This document shows positions 1 to 5,975 of a stretch of 10,498 bases of DNA, one piece after another. The DNA comes from WHTX01 sp038255145. GTDB taxonomy: Bacteria; Actinomycetota; Acidimicrobiia; Acidimicrobiales; CAIXPF01. A model generated the notes under the pieces. That model was not told where the DNA came from. It made no database searches and saw only the letters and a program-made list of their open reading frames with translations. The stretch is from NCBI GenBank assembly GCA_038255145.1, contig JBBSLP010000107.1, positions 1 to 10,498 of the forward strand, given 5' to 3'. Numbering within the stretch: the first letter of the stretch is position 1; each line of letters starts with the position of its first letter. The position numbers were made by a program, and so were the translations under genes.

Positions 1-118
1 CATGAACGTGCCCTTCCCCGGCTTCGGGCGGAGCTGGGGGGTGGTGATGGCGGTGTTCCTGCTCGTCGTCTGTTCCGGTGCGCTCTACGGCGCCTTCAAA
101 CGTCGCGATTGGTTGTGA
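1..118 (+). CDS. corA: CorA-family magnesium/cobalt transporter, C-terminal end (partial)
   Basis: This is the 3' end of a gene that begins outside the window. The reading frame from base 2 gives Met-Asn, and base 1 (c) fits the last base of a Gly codon, so the visible residues start inside the GMN signature at the mouth of the CorA pore. A hydrophobic stretch follows (roughly VVMAVFLLVVCSGALYGAF), then a basic tail ending KRRDWL. This is the usual CorA ending: second transmembrane helix, then a short positive cytoplasmic tail. CorA proteins are homopentameric inner-membrane channels for Mg2+ and sometimes Co2+ or Ni2+. The stop is at 116-118. The next gene starts about 110 bases downstream from its own promoter, so no operon link is evident. 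The family call is fairly sure; the ion specificity cannot be read from this fragment. Confidence 0.8.
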   Translation, partial: MNVPFPGFGRSWGVVMAVFLLVVCSGALYGAFKRRDWL

Positions 119-160
119 GTCGAGGTTGTAACGCACATGGGCATGAACCTGGGCACGGTT

Positions 161-186
161 GTTTCGGACCCTCCCCGCATGGCTAT
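161..186 (+). promoter_or_regulatory. SigB/SigF-type promoter upstream of the sigma factor gene
   Basis: GTTT at 161-164 and GGCTAT at 181-186 are separated by 16 bases. The known SigF/SigB-class consensus is GTTT, 14-16 bases, GGGTAT, so this matches at 9 of 10 positions with allowed spacing. It lies about 40 bases before the preferred ATG at 227, and the expected transcript would start near 193. The sigma factor encoded immediately downstream belongs to the class that reads such promoters, so autoregulation is the simple inference. Confidence 0.68.
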
Positions 187-226
187 CCCCGCGGGGTCGG
201 GGCACGACACGAGGACCACAACTTCC

Positions 227-997
227 ATGGCTCATGCCGAAGCGGCGGCGCGCCGGTCGTTCGACGACGCGACGCGGGCCCGGTTCGCCGAGTACCGAAA
301 GACCGGAGATCGGCGACTGCGCAACGCGCTCGTGGAGGACCACCGCTGGTTGGCCGAGGTCGCGGCGCGCCGGTTCACCAACCGGGGCGAGCCCCTCGAC
401 GACCTGCTGCAGGTGGCCCTGCTGGGCCTGGTGAAGGCGGTCGAGCGCTTCGACCCCGGGTTCGGCTCCGCCTTTGCCTCCTTCGCCCTGCCCACCCTGT
501 TCGGGGAGCTGCGCCGCCACTTCCGTGACACCACCTGGTCGGTGCACGTCACCCGGCGGGCCAAGGAGCTTCACCTGGAGATGGGCGGGGTGGTCGAACA
601 GCTCACCGGTGACCTGGGGCGCTCACCCCTACCTGTCGAGGTGGCTGCGGCCATGAACGCCACGGTGGACGACGTCATCCAGGCCACCGAGGCCGGCAAC
701 GCCTACCGATCCTCCCCCCTCGATGCCCGCACCGGTGAGGACAGCGGCCCCGAGCACGCGGCGCTGGCCTTCGATGACCAGGGCCTGGCCGTGGCCGACG
801 CCCGGGTGGCGCTGCAGCAGCTCATGGCCCGCCTCGCCCCCCGGGAGCGACGCATCCTCGAACTGCGCTTCTTCGCCGAACGGACCCAGAGCGAGATCGC
901 CGAGGAGATCGGCATCAGCCAGGTCCACGTGTCGCGGCTGCTGCGGGCCAGCCTCGACCAGCTGCGGGCCACCATGAGCGTGACGGTCTACGCCTGA
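227..997 (+). CDS. RNA polymerase sigma factor, SigB/SigF/SigG family
   Basis: A 256-residue sigma-70 family factor of the stress/sporulation group. Region 2 covers about residues 8-105 and includes the typical core-binding stretch (DDLLQVALLGLVKAVERFD) and a region ending in an arginine-rich recognition helix. Region 3 follows at about 110-160. Region 4 covers about 195-252, with the -35 binding helix-turn-helix (TQSEIAEEIGISQVHVSRLL). Length is normal for the family. The frame is open back to 137, with ATGs at 137, 143 and 182, but a SigF-like promoter occupies 161-186. Only the ATG at 227 lies downstream of it, and it has GAGGA at 211-215 as a modest ribosome site. Factors of this class are held inactive by RsbW-type kinases and freed by STAS antagonists; genes of both kinds lie in this window. 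Its 3' end converges on an anti-sigma kinase gene 25 bases away. Confidence 0.9.
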   Translation: MAHAEAAARRSFDDATRARFAEYRKTGDRRLRNALVEDHRWLAEVAARRFTNRGEPLDDLLQVALLGLVKAVERFDPGFGSAFASFALPTLFGELRRHFRDTTWSVHVTRRAKELHLEMGGVVEQLTGDLGRSPLPVEVAAAMNATVDDVIQATEAGNAYRSSPLDARTGEDSGPEHAALAFDDQGLAVADARVALQQLMARLAPRERRILELRFFAERTQSEIAEEIGISQVHVSRLLRASLDQLRATMSVTVYA

Positions 998-1022
998 TCG
1001 GGCGGCGGCGGCCGGCGGTCCC

Positions 1023-1688
1023 TCAGCTCAGGGGGACGTCGGCCCAGACGACCTTGCCGTTGCCGCGGGGGGTGACGCCCCAACAGATGGACAGGCGGTC
1101 GACCAGGACAAGTCCCCGACCGCCTTCGCCATCTCCGGCGCGGCGGGGCCGGGGGCGACCTTCACCGCCGTCTGCGACCTCGAGGTGGAGCCGGTCGTCG
1201 CCCCGCCACACGGAAAGACGGTACGGGGGACGGCCGTGGAGCACGGCGTTGCTGGCCAGCTCGCTGGCCACCAACTCGAGGTCGGCCAGCACGGCGACGG
1301 GGACACGGGCCCCGGCCACCCGGCGTACGACGGCCCGGGCAGCACGCCCGGCGATGGGGCCGGCGGGCAGCGCGGCGGGCAGCCCGGGCGGTGTCGCCAC
1401 GGCCGCGAGGACGCCCTGCAGGTCACGACCGTCGTAGGCGTGCACCACCACGTACCCGACCTGGGGCGCCGCCGCCATGAGGGTGCCCAGGCCCTCGAGC
1501 GTGGCCACGGGATCGCCGTCGCGCCGGTGGCGCAGCACGGCCGTGCGGGCACCGGTGGCCTCGATGGCCCGGACCGCGCCGACGGTGTCGTTGGCGGCGA
1601 CCACGAACGTCGTCGTCGCCCCGGGGATGGCGGCATCGGTGATCAGCAGGAAGGCGCCAGCCGGCCACGTCCCGCCGCCATCGTTCAC
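1023..1688 (-). CDS. GHKL anti-sigma factor/serine kinase (RsbW-like) with an extra N-terminal domain
   Basis: A 221-residue protein. Residues from about 111 form a GHKL ATPase of the RsbW/SpoIIAB anti-sigma type. The N box is ELVASELASNAV (Glu143, Asn147), the G1 box is VADGG (Asp173), the G2 loop is glycine-rich around 187-193, and the ending GKVVWADVPL is typical of actinobacterial members. The first 105 or so residues are not part of the RsbW fold. They look like a mixed alpha/beta domain that I do not recognise. The start is taken as GTG at 1688: the frame is open to 2087, but upstream codons lie opposite cheB and look non-coding, and a SigF-like promoter sits at 1726-1750. No clear ribosome site precedes the GTG. 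Expected role: bind the sigma factor and phosphorylate a STAS antagonist. It converges on the sigma gene and diverges from cheB. Confidence 0.78.
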   Translation of the reverse strand: MNDGGGTWPAGAFLLITDAAIPGATTTFVVAANDTVGAVRAIEATGARTAVLRHRRDGDPVATLEGLGTLMAAAPQVGYVVVHAYDGRDLQGVLAAVATPPGLPAALPAGPIAGRAARAVVRRVAGARVPVAVLADLELVASELASNAVLHGRPPYRLSVWRGDDRLHLEVADGGEGRPRPRRAGDGEGGRGLVLVDRLSICWGVTPRGNGKVVWADVPLS

Positions 1689-1725
1689 ACCGGGGCCGAA
1701 GTCGACGAGACCATCACCCGGCCAG

Positions 1726-1750
1726 CTACCCCGACGGGCCGGCGGCGAAC
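1726..1750 (-). promoter_or_regulatory. SigF-like promoter of the anti-sigma kinase gene
   Basis: Reading the minus strand, GTTC (1750-1747) is followed after 15 bases by GGGTAG (1731-1726). Compared with the SigF/SigB consensus GTTT, 14-16 bases, GGGTAT, each element has one mismatch and the spacing is right. A transcript would begin near 1719, leaving about 31 bases before the GTG at 1688. Such a site would place the anti-sigma kinase under the neighbouring sigma factor. In GC-rich DNA a chance match is possible, so confidence is moderate. Confidence 0.45.
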
Positions 1751-1815
1751 CCCGACCCGATCCGAGGGGCCACCCGGGGACCAACGGGAACGGTGGGCGG
1801 TACCACCTCGAGGGG

Positions 1816-1821
1816 TACAGT
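1816..1821 (+). promoter_or_regulatory. -10 element for probable leaderless cheB
   Basis: TACAGT at 1816-1821 fits the actinobacterial TANNNT -10 pattern and ends six bases before the GTG at 1828, the distance expected when transcription starts on the start codon. No ribosome site is visible before this GTG. No convincing -35 is seen. The bases GGGTAC at 1813-1818 also resemble a SigF -10, but a matching -35 was not found. Confidence 0.45.
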
Positions 1822-1827
1822 CCCGCG

Positions 1828-2919
1828 GTGGCAAGCCCCGGTGCACCGCTCGTCGACGAGGCCCGACTGGCTCCCATCTCCCTCGTCGCCGTGGGGGCGT
1901 CTGCGGGGGGTGTGGAGACGCTACAGCGACTGGTTTCCGAGCTCGACGGCCAGCTGCGGGTGGCCGTGGCCATCGTGCTGCACCTACCGGCCGGCGCCCA
2001 CAGCGTGCTGCCCGACATCCTCCGTCGCTGCAGCAGCGTGCCCTGCGCCCACGCCGTCGACCTCGAGCCCGTCGTGGCCGGCCGCATCTACGTGGCCCCG
2101 CCCGACGGCCACCTCGTCGTCGAGGGCAACCACTTCCGGCTGACCCGGGGAGCCCGGGAGAACGACCACCGACCGGCCATCGACCCCCTCCTGCGCTCCA
2201 TGGCCCGTGACCTCGGTCATCGCGGCGCCGGGGTGGTCCTGTCGGGCACCCTCGACGACGGAGCCGCCGGGCTGGCCGCACTACGCCGCAGCGGTGGACT
2301 GGCCGTCGTGCAGGACCCTGACGACGCCCTGTTCTCGTCCATGCCCATGGCGGCGCTGGAGGCCGCGGGCGCCGACCTGGTCGCCGGCGTGACCGAGATC
2401 GGCCGCTTCATCCGGCGCCTGCCCGGCCCTCTCGGCTTCCGCCCGCCGGCGGCAACGCCACTGCGAGCGCCCGACCGACGAGGCCCCCTTCCCGAGGACC
2501 GGGGCACACCCGGCGAGAACGCCGTGGTCGGGATCGATCCCGGCGAGGTGGAAGGCCCCCCGTCCCGCTTCACCTGCCCCGACTGCCACGGTTCGCTGTG
2601 GCAGCTCGACGAAGGCGGTGAGCTGCGTCGCTACCGCTGCCGGGTGGGCCACAGCTGGACCGAGGACAACCTGGCCGACCGCCAGTCCATCGAGCTGGAG
2701 AACGCGCTGTGGACCGCACTACGCGTCCTCCACGAGCGCAGCGACCTGTTCCGGCGCATGCGCGCCGACGCCCTGCGGCGAGGTCATCCCCACGCGGCCA
2801 CGCTGGCCAGCGACCGCCTGGCCCGCATCGAGCAGGACGAGGACGTGCTGCGACGGGTGCTGGCCGAATCGGCCGAATCGGCCGAATCGGCCGGAGGTGA
2901 GGGGATGGTCGCACCGTGA
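1828..2919 (+). CDS. cheB: CheB-type protein-glutamate methylesterase without receiver, with C-terminal Cys/His cluster
   Basis: A 363-residue protein. Residues 15-200 form the CheB methylesterase domain, which removes methyl groups from glutamates of signalling proteins. The catalytic triad is visible: Ser25 in GASAGG, His52 in VLHLPAG, and the Asp of SGTLDDGAAG (143/144). There is no N-terminal receiver, so control cannot be by CheA phosphorylation as in enteric CheB. A linker (about 200-245) leads to CPDC (Cys250, Cys253) and CRVGH (Cys271, His275), a likely metal site known from non-chemotaxis CheB homologues, then a helical tail with AES repeated three times. The frame is open back to 1477, but that part overlaps the opposite anti-sigma gene; GTG at 1828 follows a well-placed -10 and precedes the conserved domain. 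It overlaps cheR by four bases (GTGA), indicating translational coupling. Confidence 0.88.
   Translation: MASPGAPLVDEARLAPISLVAVGASAGGVETLQRLVSELDGQLRVAVAIVLHLPAGAHSVLPDILRRCSSVPCAHAVDLEPVVAGRIYVAPPDGHLVVEGNHFRLTRGARENDHRPAIDPLLRSMARDLGHRGAGVVLSGTLDDGAAGLAALRRSGGLAVVQDPDDALFSSMPMAALEAAGADLVAGVTEIGRFIRRLPGPLGFRPPAATPLRAPDRRGPLPEDRGTPGENAVVGIDPGEVEGPPSRFTCPDCHGSLWQLDEGGELRRYRCRVGHSWTEDNLADRQSIELENALWTALRVLHERSDLFRRMRADALRRGHPHAATLASDRLARIEQDEDVLRRVLAESAESAESAGGEGMVAP
2862..2888 (+). repeat. Three tandem 9-bp repeats at the end of cheB
   Basis: GGCCGAATC occurs three times without interruption, followed by a partial copy (GGCC). It encodes AES-AES-AES near the C-terminus of CheB. The copies are identical, which suggests recent slippage expansion, and the unit length keeps the frame. 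Confidence 0.85.
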
Positions 2920-4862
2920 GCAAACCTTCCGACGGCGACGACCGCGACCGTGGCGACCTCGAGGGGCTGGGTGACCTGGCGCCGCTCATCGAGCACATCC
3001 GCACCACCCGGGGGTTCGACTTCAGCGGCTACAAGCCGGCGTCCATCGGTCGCCGGGTGGCCAAGCGCGTGGCCGAGGTGGGCTGCACCAACTACAGCCA
3101 GTACCAGGACTTCCTCGAGGTGCACCCCGAGGAGTTCGGCACCCTCTTCAACACCATCCTCATCAACGTCACCAGCTTCTTCCGCGACGGCGCCCCCTGG
3201 GACTTCCTGCGAGACGAGGTCGTGGGGCGGCTGCTCACCGACAAGGCGCCCAACGAGCCCATCCGGGTGTGGAGCGCGGGCTGTGCCAGCGGCGAGGAGG
3301 CCTACTCCCTGGCCATGGTGCTGGCCGATGCCCTGGGCGAGGACGAGTTCCGCGAACGGGTCAAGATCTACGGCACCGACGTCGACGAGGACGCCCTGTC
3401 CTCGGCCCGCCACGCCGGCTACGACACCGCGGCCATGGCCAACCTGCCCCCGGGCTACGCCGAGCGCTACTTCGACCGCACCAACGAGGGGTGGGTCTTC
3501 CGGTCCGACCTGCGTCGGGCCATCATCTTCGGTCGCCACGACCTGTTGCAGGATGCCCCCATCTCCCGGCTCGACCTGTTGGTGTGCCGCAACATCCTGA
3601 TGTACTTCAACGCCGACACCCAGGCCCGGGTGGTGGGCAAGTTCCACTTCGCCCTACGTGAACGGGGCTTCCTGTTCCTGGGCAAGGCCGAGACGCTCTT
3701 GGCCCACTCGGCCCGCTTCTCCCCCGTCGACCTGCGCATGCGGGTCTTCGCCAAGCGGGGCGAGAGCCGTCCCAGCGCCTCGTTCCGCTCACCGGGCCCG
3801 CTGACCACGAGCACCGCCCCCGGTGAGCTCGAGCTGCGCGAGACGGCCATGGCCCAGCAACCGGTGGCCACGGTGCTGGTCGACGTGGACGGCGACGTCG
3901 TGCTCGTCAACGAGGCCGCCCGACGCCTGCTGGGCACCAGTCGCCGCGAGCCCCGGGGCCTGCTGGCGAACCTCGAGCTGTCCTATCGCCCCGTCGACCT
4001 GCGCCCCCTCGTCACCGAGGCCTACGAGCGCCGGGTGCCCGTCGAGCGCAGCGGGGTCGAGTGGCGCGACGCCTCGGGGGAACGGGCCTTCGTCGATGTC
4101 GTCGTCACCCCCCTCTACGCCCCCACCGGCGCCGCCCTCGGCGTGGCCGTCACCTTCCGCGACGGCGGCGAGCTGAGGGCCCTGCACGACGAGCTCGAGG
4201 CCGCGCATCGTGAGCTGACCTCGACCTACGAGGAGCTGCAGTCCACCAACGAGGAACTGGAGACGGCCAACGAGGAGCTCCAATCCACCATCGAGGAGCT
4301 CGAGACCACCAACGAGGAGCTCCAGTCGGCCAACGAGGAGCTCGAGACCACCAACGAGGAGCTCCAGTCGACGAACGACCAGCTCCACTCGTTGAACCTG
4401 GAGCTGCAGGTCCGTGGCGTCGAGCTCGACCGGGTGAACATGTACTTCGGGTCCATCCTCACCGGCCTGCTGTGGGCGGTGATCGTGGTCGACCGCGACC
4501 TGCTGGTGAACCTGTGGAACGGCTGGGCCGAGGAGCAGTGGGGTCTGCGGGCCGACGAGGTGCTGGGCCGGAGCCTGCTGACGCTCGACAGCGGCCTGCC
4601 CATCGACGAGCTCGCCCCCGCCATCCGGCTGTGCCTGGACGGGGACAGCCAGCGTCAGCAGCGGATCATCACCGGCCGCAACCGCCGCGGCCAGCTGCAC
4701 ACCTACCGGGTCGTGCTCACGCCGTTGCGCTCGCCGTCGGGCACGGACGGCGTGATCATGGTCCTCGAGGAGCTGGCCGGGTCGGACGGCGACGGTCCGG
4801 GCGTAAGCGATCGGGGCGTCAGCGGTCGGGGAGCCACCGGTCGGGGCGTCAGCTCGGCGTGA
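2916..4862 (+). CDS. cheR: CheR-type protein-glutamate methyltransferase fused to PAS - coiled coil - PAS
   Basis: A 648-residue cytoplasmic protein. Residues about 20-85 are the CheR N-terminal domain, ending in NVTSFFRD. Residues 95-285 are the SAM-dependent methyltransferase, with the SAM loop SAGCASGEEAYSLAM (about 119-133), the YGTDVDEDAL strand and the LLVCRNILMYF motif. These match active CheR enzymes, which methylate glutamates on signalling proteins. A PAS-like domain (about 306-415), a long coiled coil (about 417-505, eight seven-residue units from 439) and a second PAS (about 505-622) follow. The tail is low-complexity, with four five-residue repeats. The same order is known from CheB/CheR fusion proteins; here cheB is a separate overlapping gene. 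GTG at 2916 has GGAGGTGAGGGG about eleven bases upstream. The 3' end overlaps the convergent regulator gene by 14 bases. The PAS ligands and the methylated target are unknown. Confidence 0.9.
   Translation: MSKPSDGDDRDRGDLEGLGDLAPLIEHIRTTRGFDFSGYKPASIGRRVAKRVAEVGCTNYSQYQDFLEVHPEEFGTLFNTILINVTSFFRDGAPWDFLRDEVVGRLLTDKAPNEPIRVWSAGCASGEEAYSLAMVLADALGEDEFRERVKIYGTDVDEDALSSARHAGYDTAAMANLPPGYAERYFDRTNEGWVFRSDLRRAIIFGRHDLLQDAPISRLDLLVCRNILMYFNADTQARVVGKFHFALRERGFLFLGKAETLLAHSARFSPVDLRMRVFAKRGESRPSASFRSPGPLTTSTAPGELELRETAMAQQPVATVLVDVDGDVVLVNEAARRLLGTSRREPRGLLANLELSYRPVDLRPLVTEAYERRVPVERSGVEWRDASGERAFVDVVVTPLYAPTGAALGVAVTFRDGGELRALHDELEAAHRELTSTYEELQSTNEELETANEELQSTIEELETTNEELQSANEELETTNEELQSTNDQLHSLNLELQVRGVELDRVNMYFGSILTGLLWAVIVVDRDLLVNLWNGWAEEQWGLRADEVLGRSLLTLDSGLPIDELAPAIRLCLDGDSQRQQRIITGRNRRGQLHTYRVVLTPLRSPSGTDGVIMVLEELAGSDGDGPGVSDRGVSGRGATGRGVSSA
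4230..4397 (+). repeat. Eight 21-bp units encoding the CheR-PAS coiled coil
   Basis: Eight consecutive 21-base units inside cheR encode seven-residue units that alternate between EELQSTN-like and EELETTN-like forms, the last degenerating to DQLHSLN. Period seven with leucine in a fixed place is a coiled-coil heptad. The base sequence is conserved well beyond what the protein requires, so the array has probably grown or been homogenised by duplication. It is coding and is not a CRISPR array. Confidence 0.9.
4800..4859 (+). repeat. Four 15-bp tandem units at the 3' end of cheR
   Basis: Units at 4800, 4815, 4830 and 4845 encode GVSDR, GVSGR, GATGR and GVSSA, immediately before the cheR stop. 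They form a disordered Gly/Ser/Arg tail. The last unit covers the end of the opposite regulator gene, so the repeat reaches into two genes. Confidence 0.75.
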
Positions 4863-5517
4863 AGCGGTAGCCGATGGAGCGCACCGTCTGGATCCACGGC
4901 CCGTGGCCGGGGCCGAGACGACGTCGTAGGCGGTAGACGTGCTCGGTGACCGTCGTGGCCCCCTGCCAGGCGTCCGACGACTTCCACACCCGCTCCAGCA
5001 CCTGCTGGCGGGTGAACACCTGGCCCGGCGAAGACGCCAGGAACACCAGCAGGTCGAACTCGCGCTGGGGCAGGTCCACCACGTCGCCGTCGACGGTGGC
5101 CAGCCGGCCCGCCATGTCGATCTCGAGCCCGGGGAACTCGAGCCGGGTCGCCGGACGGCGGGTACCGGTGCGGCGCAGCACGGCCCGCACCCGGGCGGCC
5201 AGTTCGCCGGGCGACAGCGGCTTGCGCAGGCAGTCGTCGGCGCCCCCGTCGAGCACGACCTGCTCACTGAGATCGAGGTCGGCGGCGAGCAGGGCGATGG
5301 TGGGCACGTCGCTGCGCTGACGAACCCGCAACAACGGCTCGAGGTCGCTGCCCTGCTCCAGGGCCACGATGAGCACATCGGGATCCCGCGCCGCCACGTC
5401 GAGGACCGGCGAGGTGGCGTCCGCGGCCAGCGCCACCTCGAAGCCCTCGCGCTCCAGACGACCGGTCAGGAAGCGGCGCACGGACCCGTCAGGCTCGCTC
5501 AGCAGGACCAGGGCCAC
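4849..5517 (-). CDS. OmpR/PhoB-family regulator with degenerate receiver
   Basis: A 222-residue protein with an N-terminal receiver-like domain (1-118) and a C-terminal winged helix (about 127-222) that ends in the family's usual QTVRSIGYRF stretch. The DNA-binding domain looks intact. The receiver does not: the acidic pair after the first strand is Ser7-Glu8, the phosphoacceptor position (strand IVA) is Ala52, and the switch Thr is Leu77; only Lys99 of the LRKP motif remains. It therefore probably cannot be phosphorylated in the normal way and may respond to a ligand, a partner or its own level. The GTG start at 5517 has GGGGAGG about six bases upstream. No histidine kinase gene is adjacent. 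The tail overlaps cheR by 14 bases. Upstream lie CGTTGA direct repeats that could be its operator. The family is sure; its targets are inferred. Confidence 0.88.
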   Translation of the reverse strand: MALVLLSEPDGSVRRFLTGRLEREGFEVALAADATSPVLDVAARDPDVLIVALEQGSDLEPLLRVRQRSDVPTIALLAADLDLSEQVVLDGGADDCLRKPLSPGELAARVRAVLRRTGTRRPATRLEFPGLEIDMAGRLATVDGDVVDLPQREFDLLVFLASSPGQVFTRQQVLERVWKSSDAWQGATTVTEHVYRLRRRLGPGHGPWIQTVRSIGYRFTPS

Positions 5518-5528
5518 GACGTCCTCCC

Positions 5529-5579
5529 CGTTGACCTCGCCGTTGACGCGTCGTTGAGCATCGCATGATTCTACGTTGA
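5529..5579. promoter_or_regulatory. Direct-repeat operator candidate for an OmpR-family regulator (four CGTTGA)
   Basis: CGTTGA occurs at 5529, 5541, 5552 and 5574. The steps are 12, 11 and 22 bases, and a weaker copy (GCATGA) sits at 5563, so four successive units are in 11-bp phase. OmpR/PhoB-type regulators are known to bind head-to-tail repeats about 11 bases apart. The array lies in the divergent region between the regulator gene (5517, minus) and the STAS gene (5628, plus), next to the only DNA in the window coding for such a binding domain. Confidence 0.55.
5568..5573 (-). promoter_or_regulatory. -10 element for the OmpR-family regulator gene
   Basis: On the minus strand these bases read TAGAAT, five of six matching TATAAT. 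Transcription would begin near 5561, with about 44 bases of leader including the GGGGAGG ribosome site. The -35 region does not match the consensus, which would suit a promoter needing an activator bound at the overlapping CGTTGA repeats. Confidence 0.4.
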
Positions 5580-5627
5580 TCCACGACCTCCACGATGGCC
5601 CGCTTCGACCGGGAGAGGGTGGCCGTC

Positions 5628-5951
5628 ATGTCCTGCATCCCCGACTACGTCAGCCTTGTCTTGGACGGTGGCCGCCTGACGGTACGGGGCGAGCTCGACC
5701 ATGCCGCCGTACCCGCGCTGCTCCGGCTGCTCGAGCGCCTCGACGCGACGCCGCCCGCCACCCTCACCGTGGTGGTGGACGAGCTGCACTTCGTCGACTG
5801 CGCCGGGCTGCGGGCCCTGCGCCAGCTGTGGTCACGTCTCGACGCCCGTTGTGTGGTGCTGTCGGTCTCGGGGCGCAGCCCCATCCTCGAGCGCGTGTCC
5901 CAGCTCAGCGGCCTCGACCTGCCCTGGGTGGTGTCCGACCTGGCCCACTGA
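5628..5951 (+). CDS. Small STAS-domain protein (anti-sigma factor antagonist-like), non-canonical phosphosite
   Basis: A 107-residue single STAS domain of SpoIIAA/RsbV type. It carries the early strand motif VRGELDHAAV and the motif VDCAGLRAL, which aligns with MDSSGLG of SpoIIAA. In that family the Ser after Asp is phosphorylated by the anti-sigma kinase; here the four residues are Asp57-Cys58-Ala59-Gly60, so that site is lost. Such a protein could bind its kinase constitutively or act only as a scaffold. The start chosen is ATG at 5628, with GGGAGAGGG at 5611-5619, eight bases upstream. ATG at 5595 is in frame (118 residues) but has no ribosome site. It is divergent from the OmpR-family gene and convergent, 24 bases apart, with the longer STAS gene. 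The fold assignment is good; antagonist activity is uncertain. Confidence 0.8.
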   Translation: MSCIPDYVSLVLDGGRLTVRGELDHAAVPALLRLLERLDATPPATLTVVVDELHFVDCAGLRALRQLWSRLDARCVVLSVSGRSPILERVSQLSGLDLPWVVSDLAH

Positions 5952-5975
5952 CGGCCGGTCGGGGACGGACGAGCG

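Noticed and set aside
998..1022. GC-rich gap between the convergent sigma and anti-sigma genes as a terminator.
   Set aside because: No stable stem with a T-run could be drawn; only GGC-type low complexity.
1477..1827. In-frame upstream extension of cheB.
   Set aside because: It lies opposite the anti-sigma kinase gene and its promoter, and has no CheB-like residues; the -10 element and conserved domain support GTG 1828.
2784..3647. Minus-strand frame of 287 codons opposite cheR.
   Set aside because: Val/Gly/His-rich composition typical of an antisense shadow in GC-rich DNA; cheR on the other strand has clear domains and catalytic motifs.
4230..4397. Regular 21-bp repeats resembling a CRISPR-like array.
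   Set aside because: No spacers, units directly adjacent, in frame within cheR and encoding a coiled coil.
3789..5378. Long minus-strand open frame opposite cheR and overlapping the OmpR-family gene.
   Set aside because: Its repetitive Leu/Val/Gly heptads are the reverse reading of the cheR coiled-coil repeats; no start signal or family similarity.
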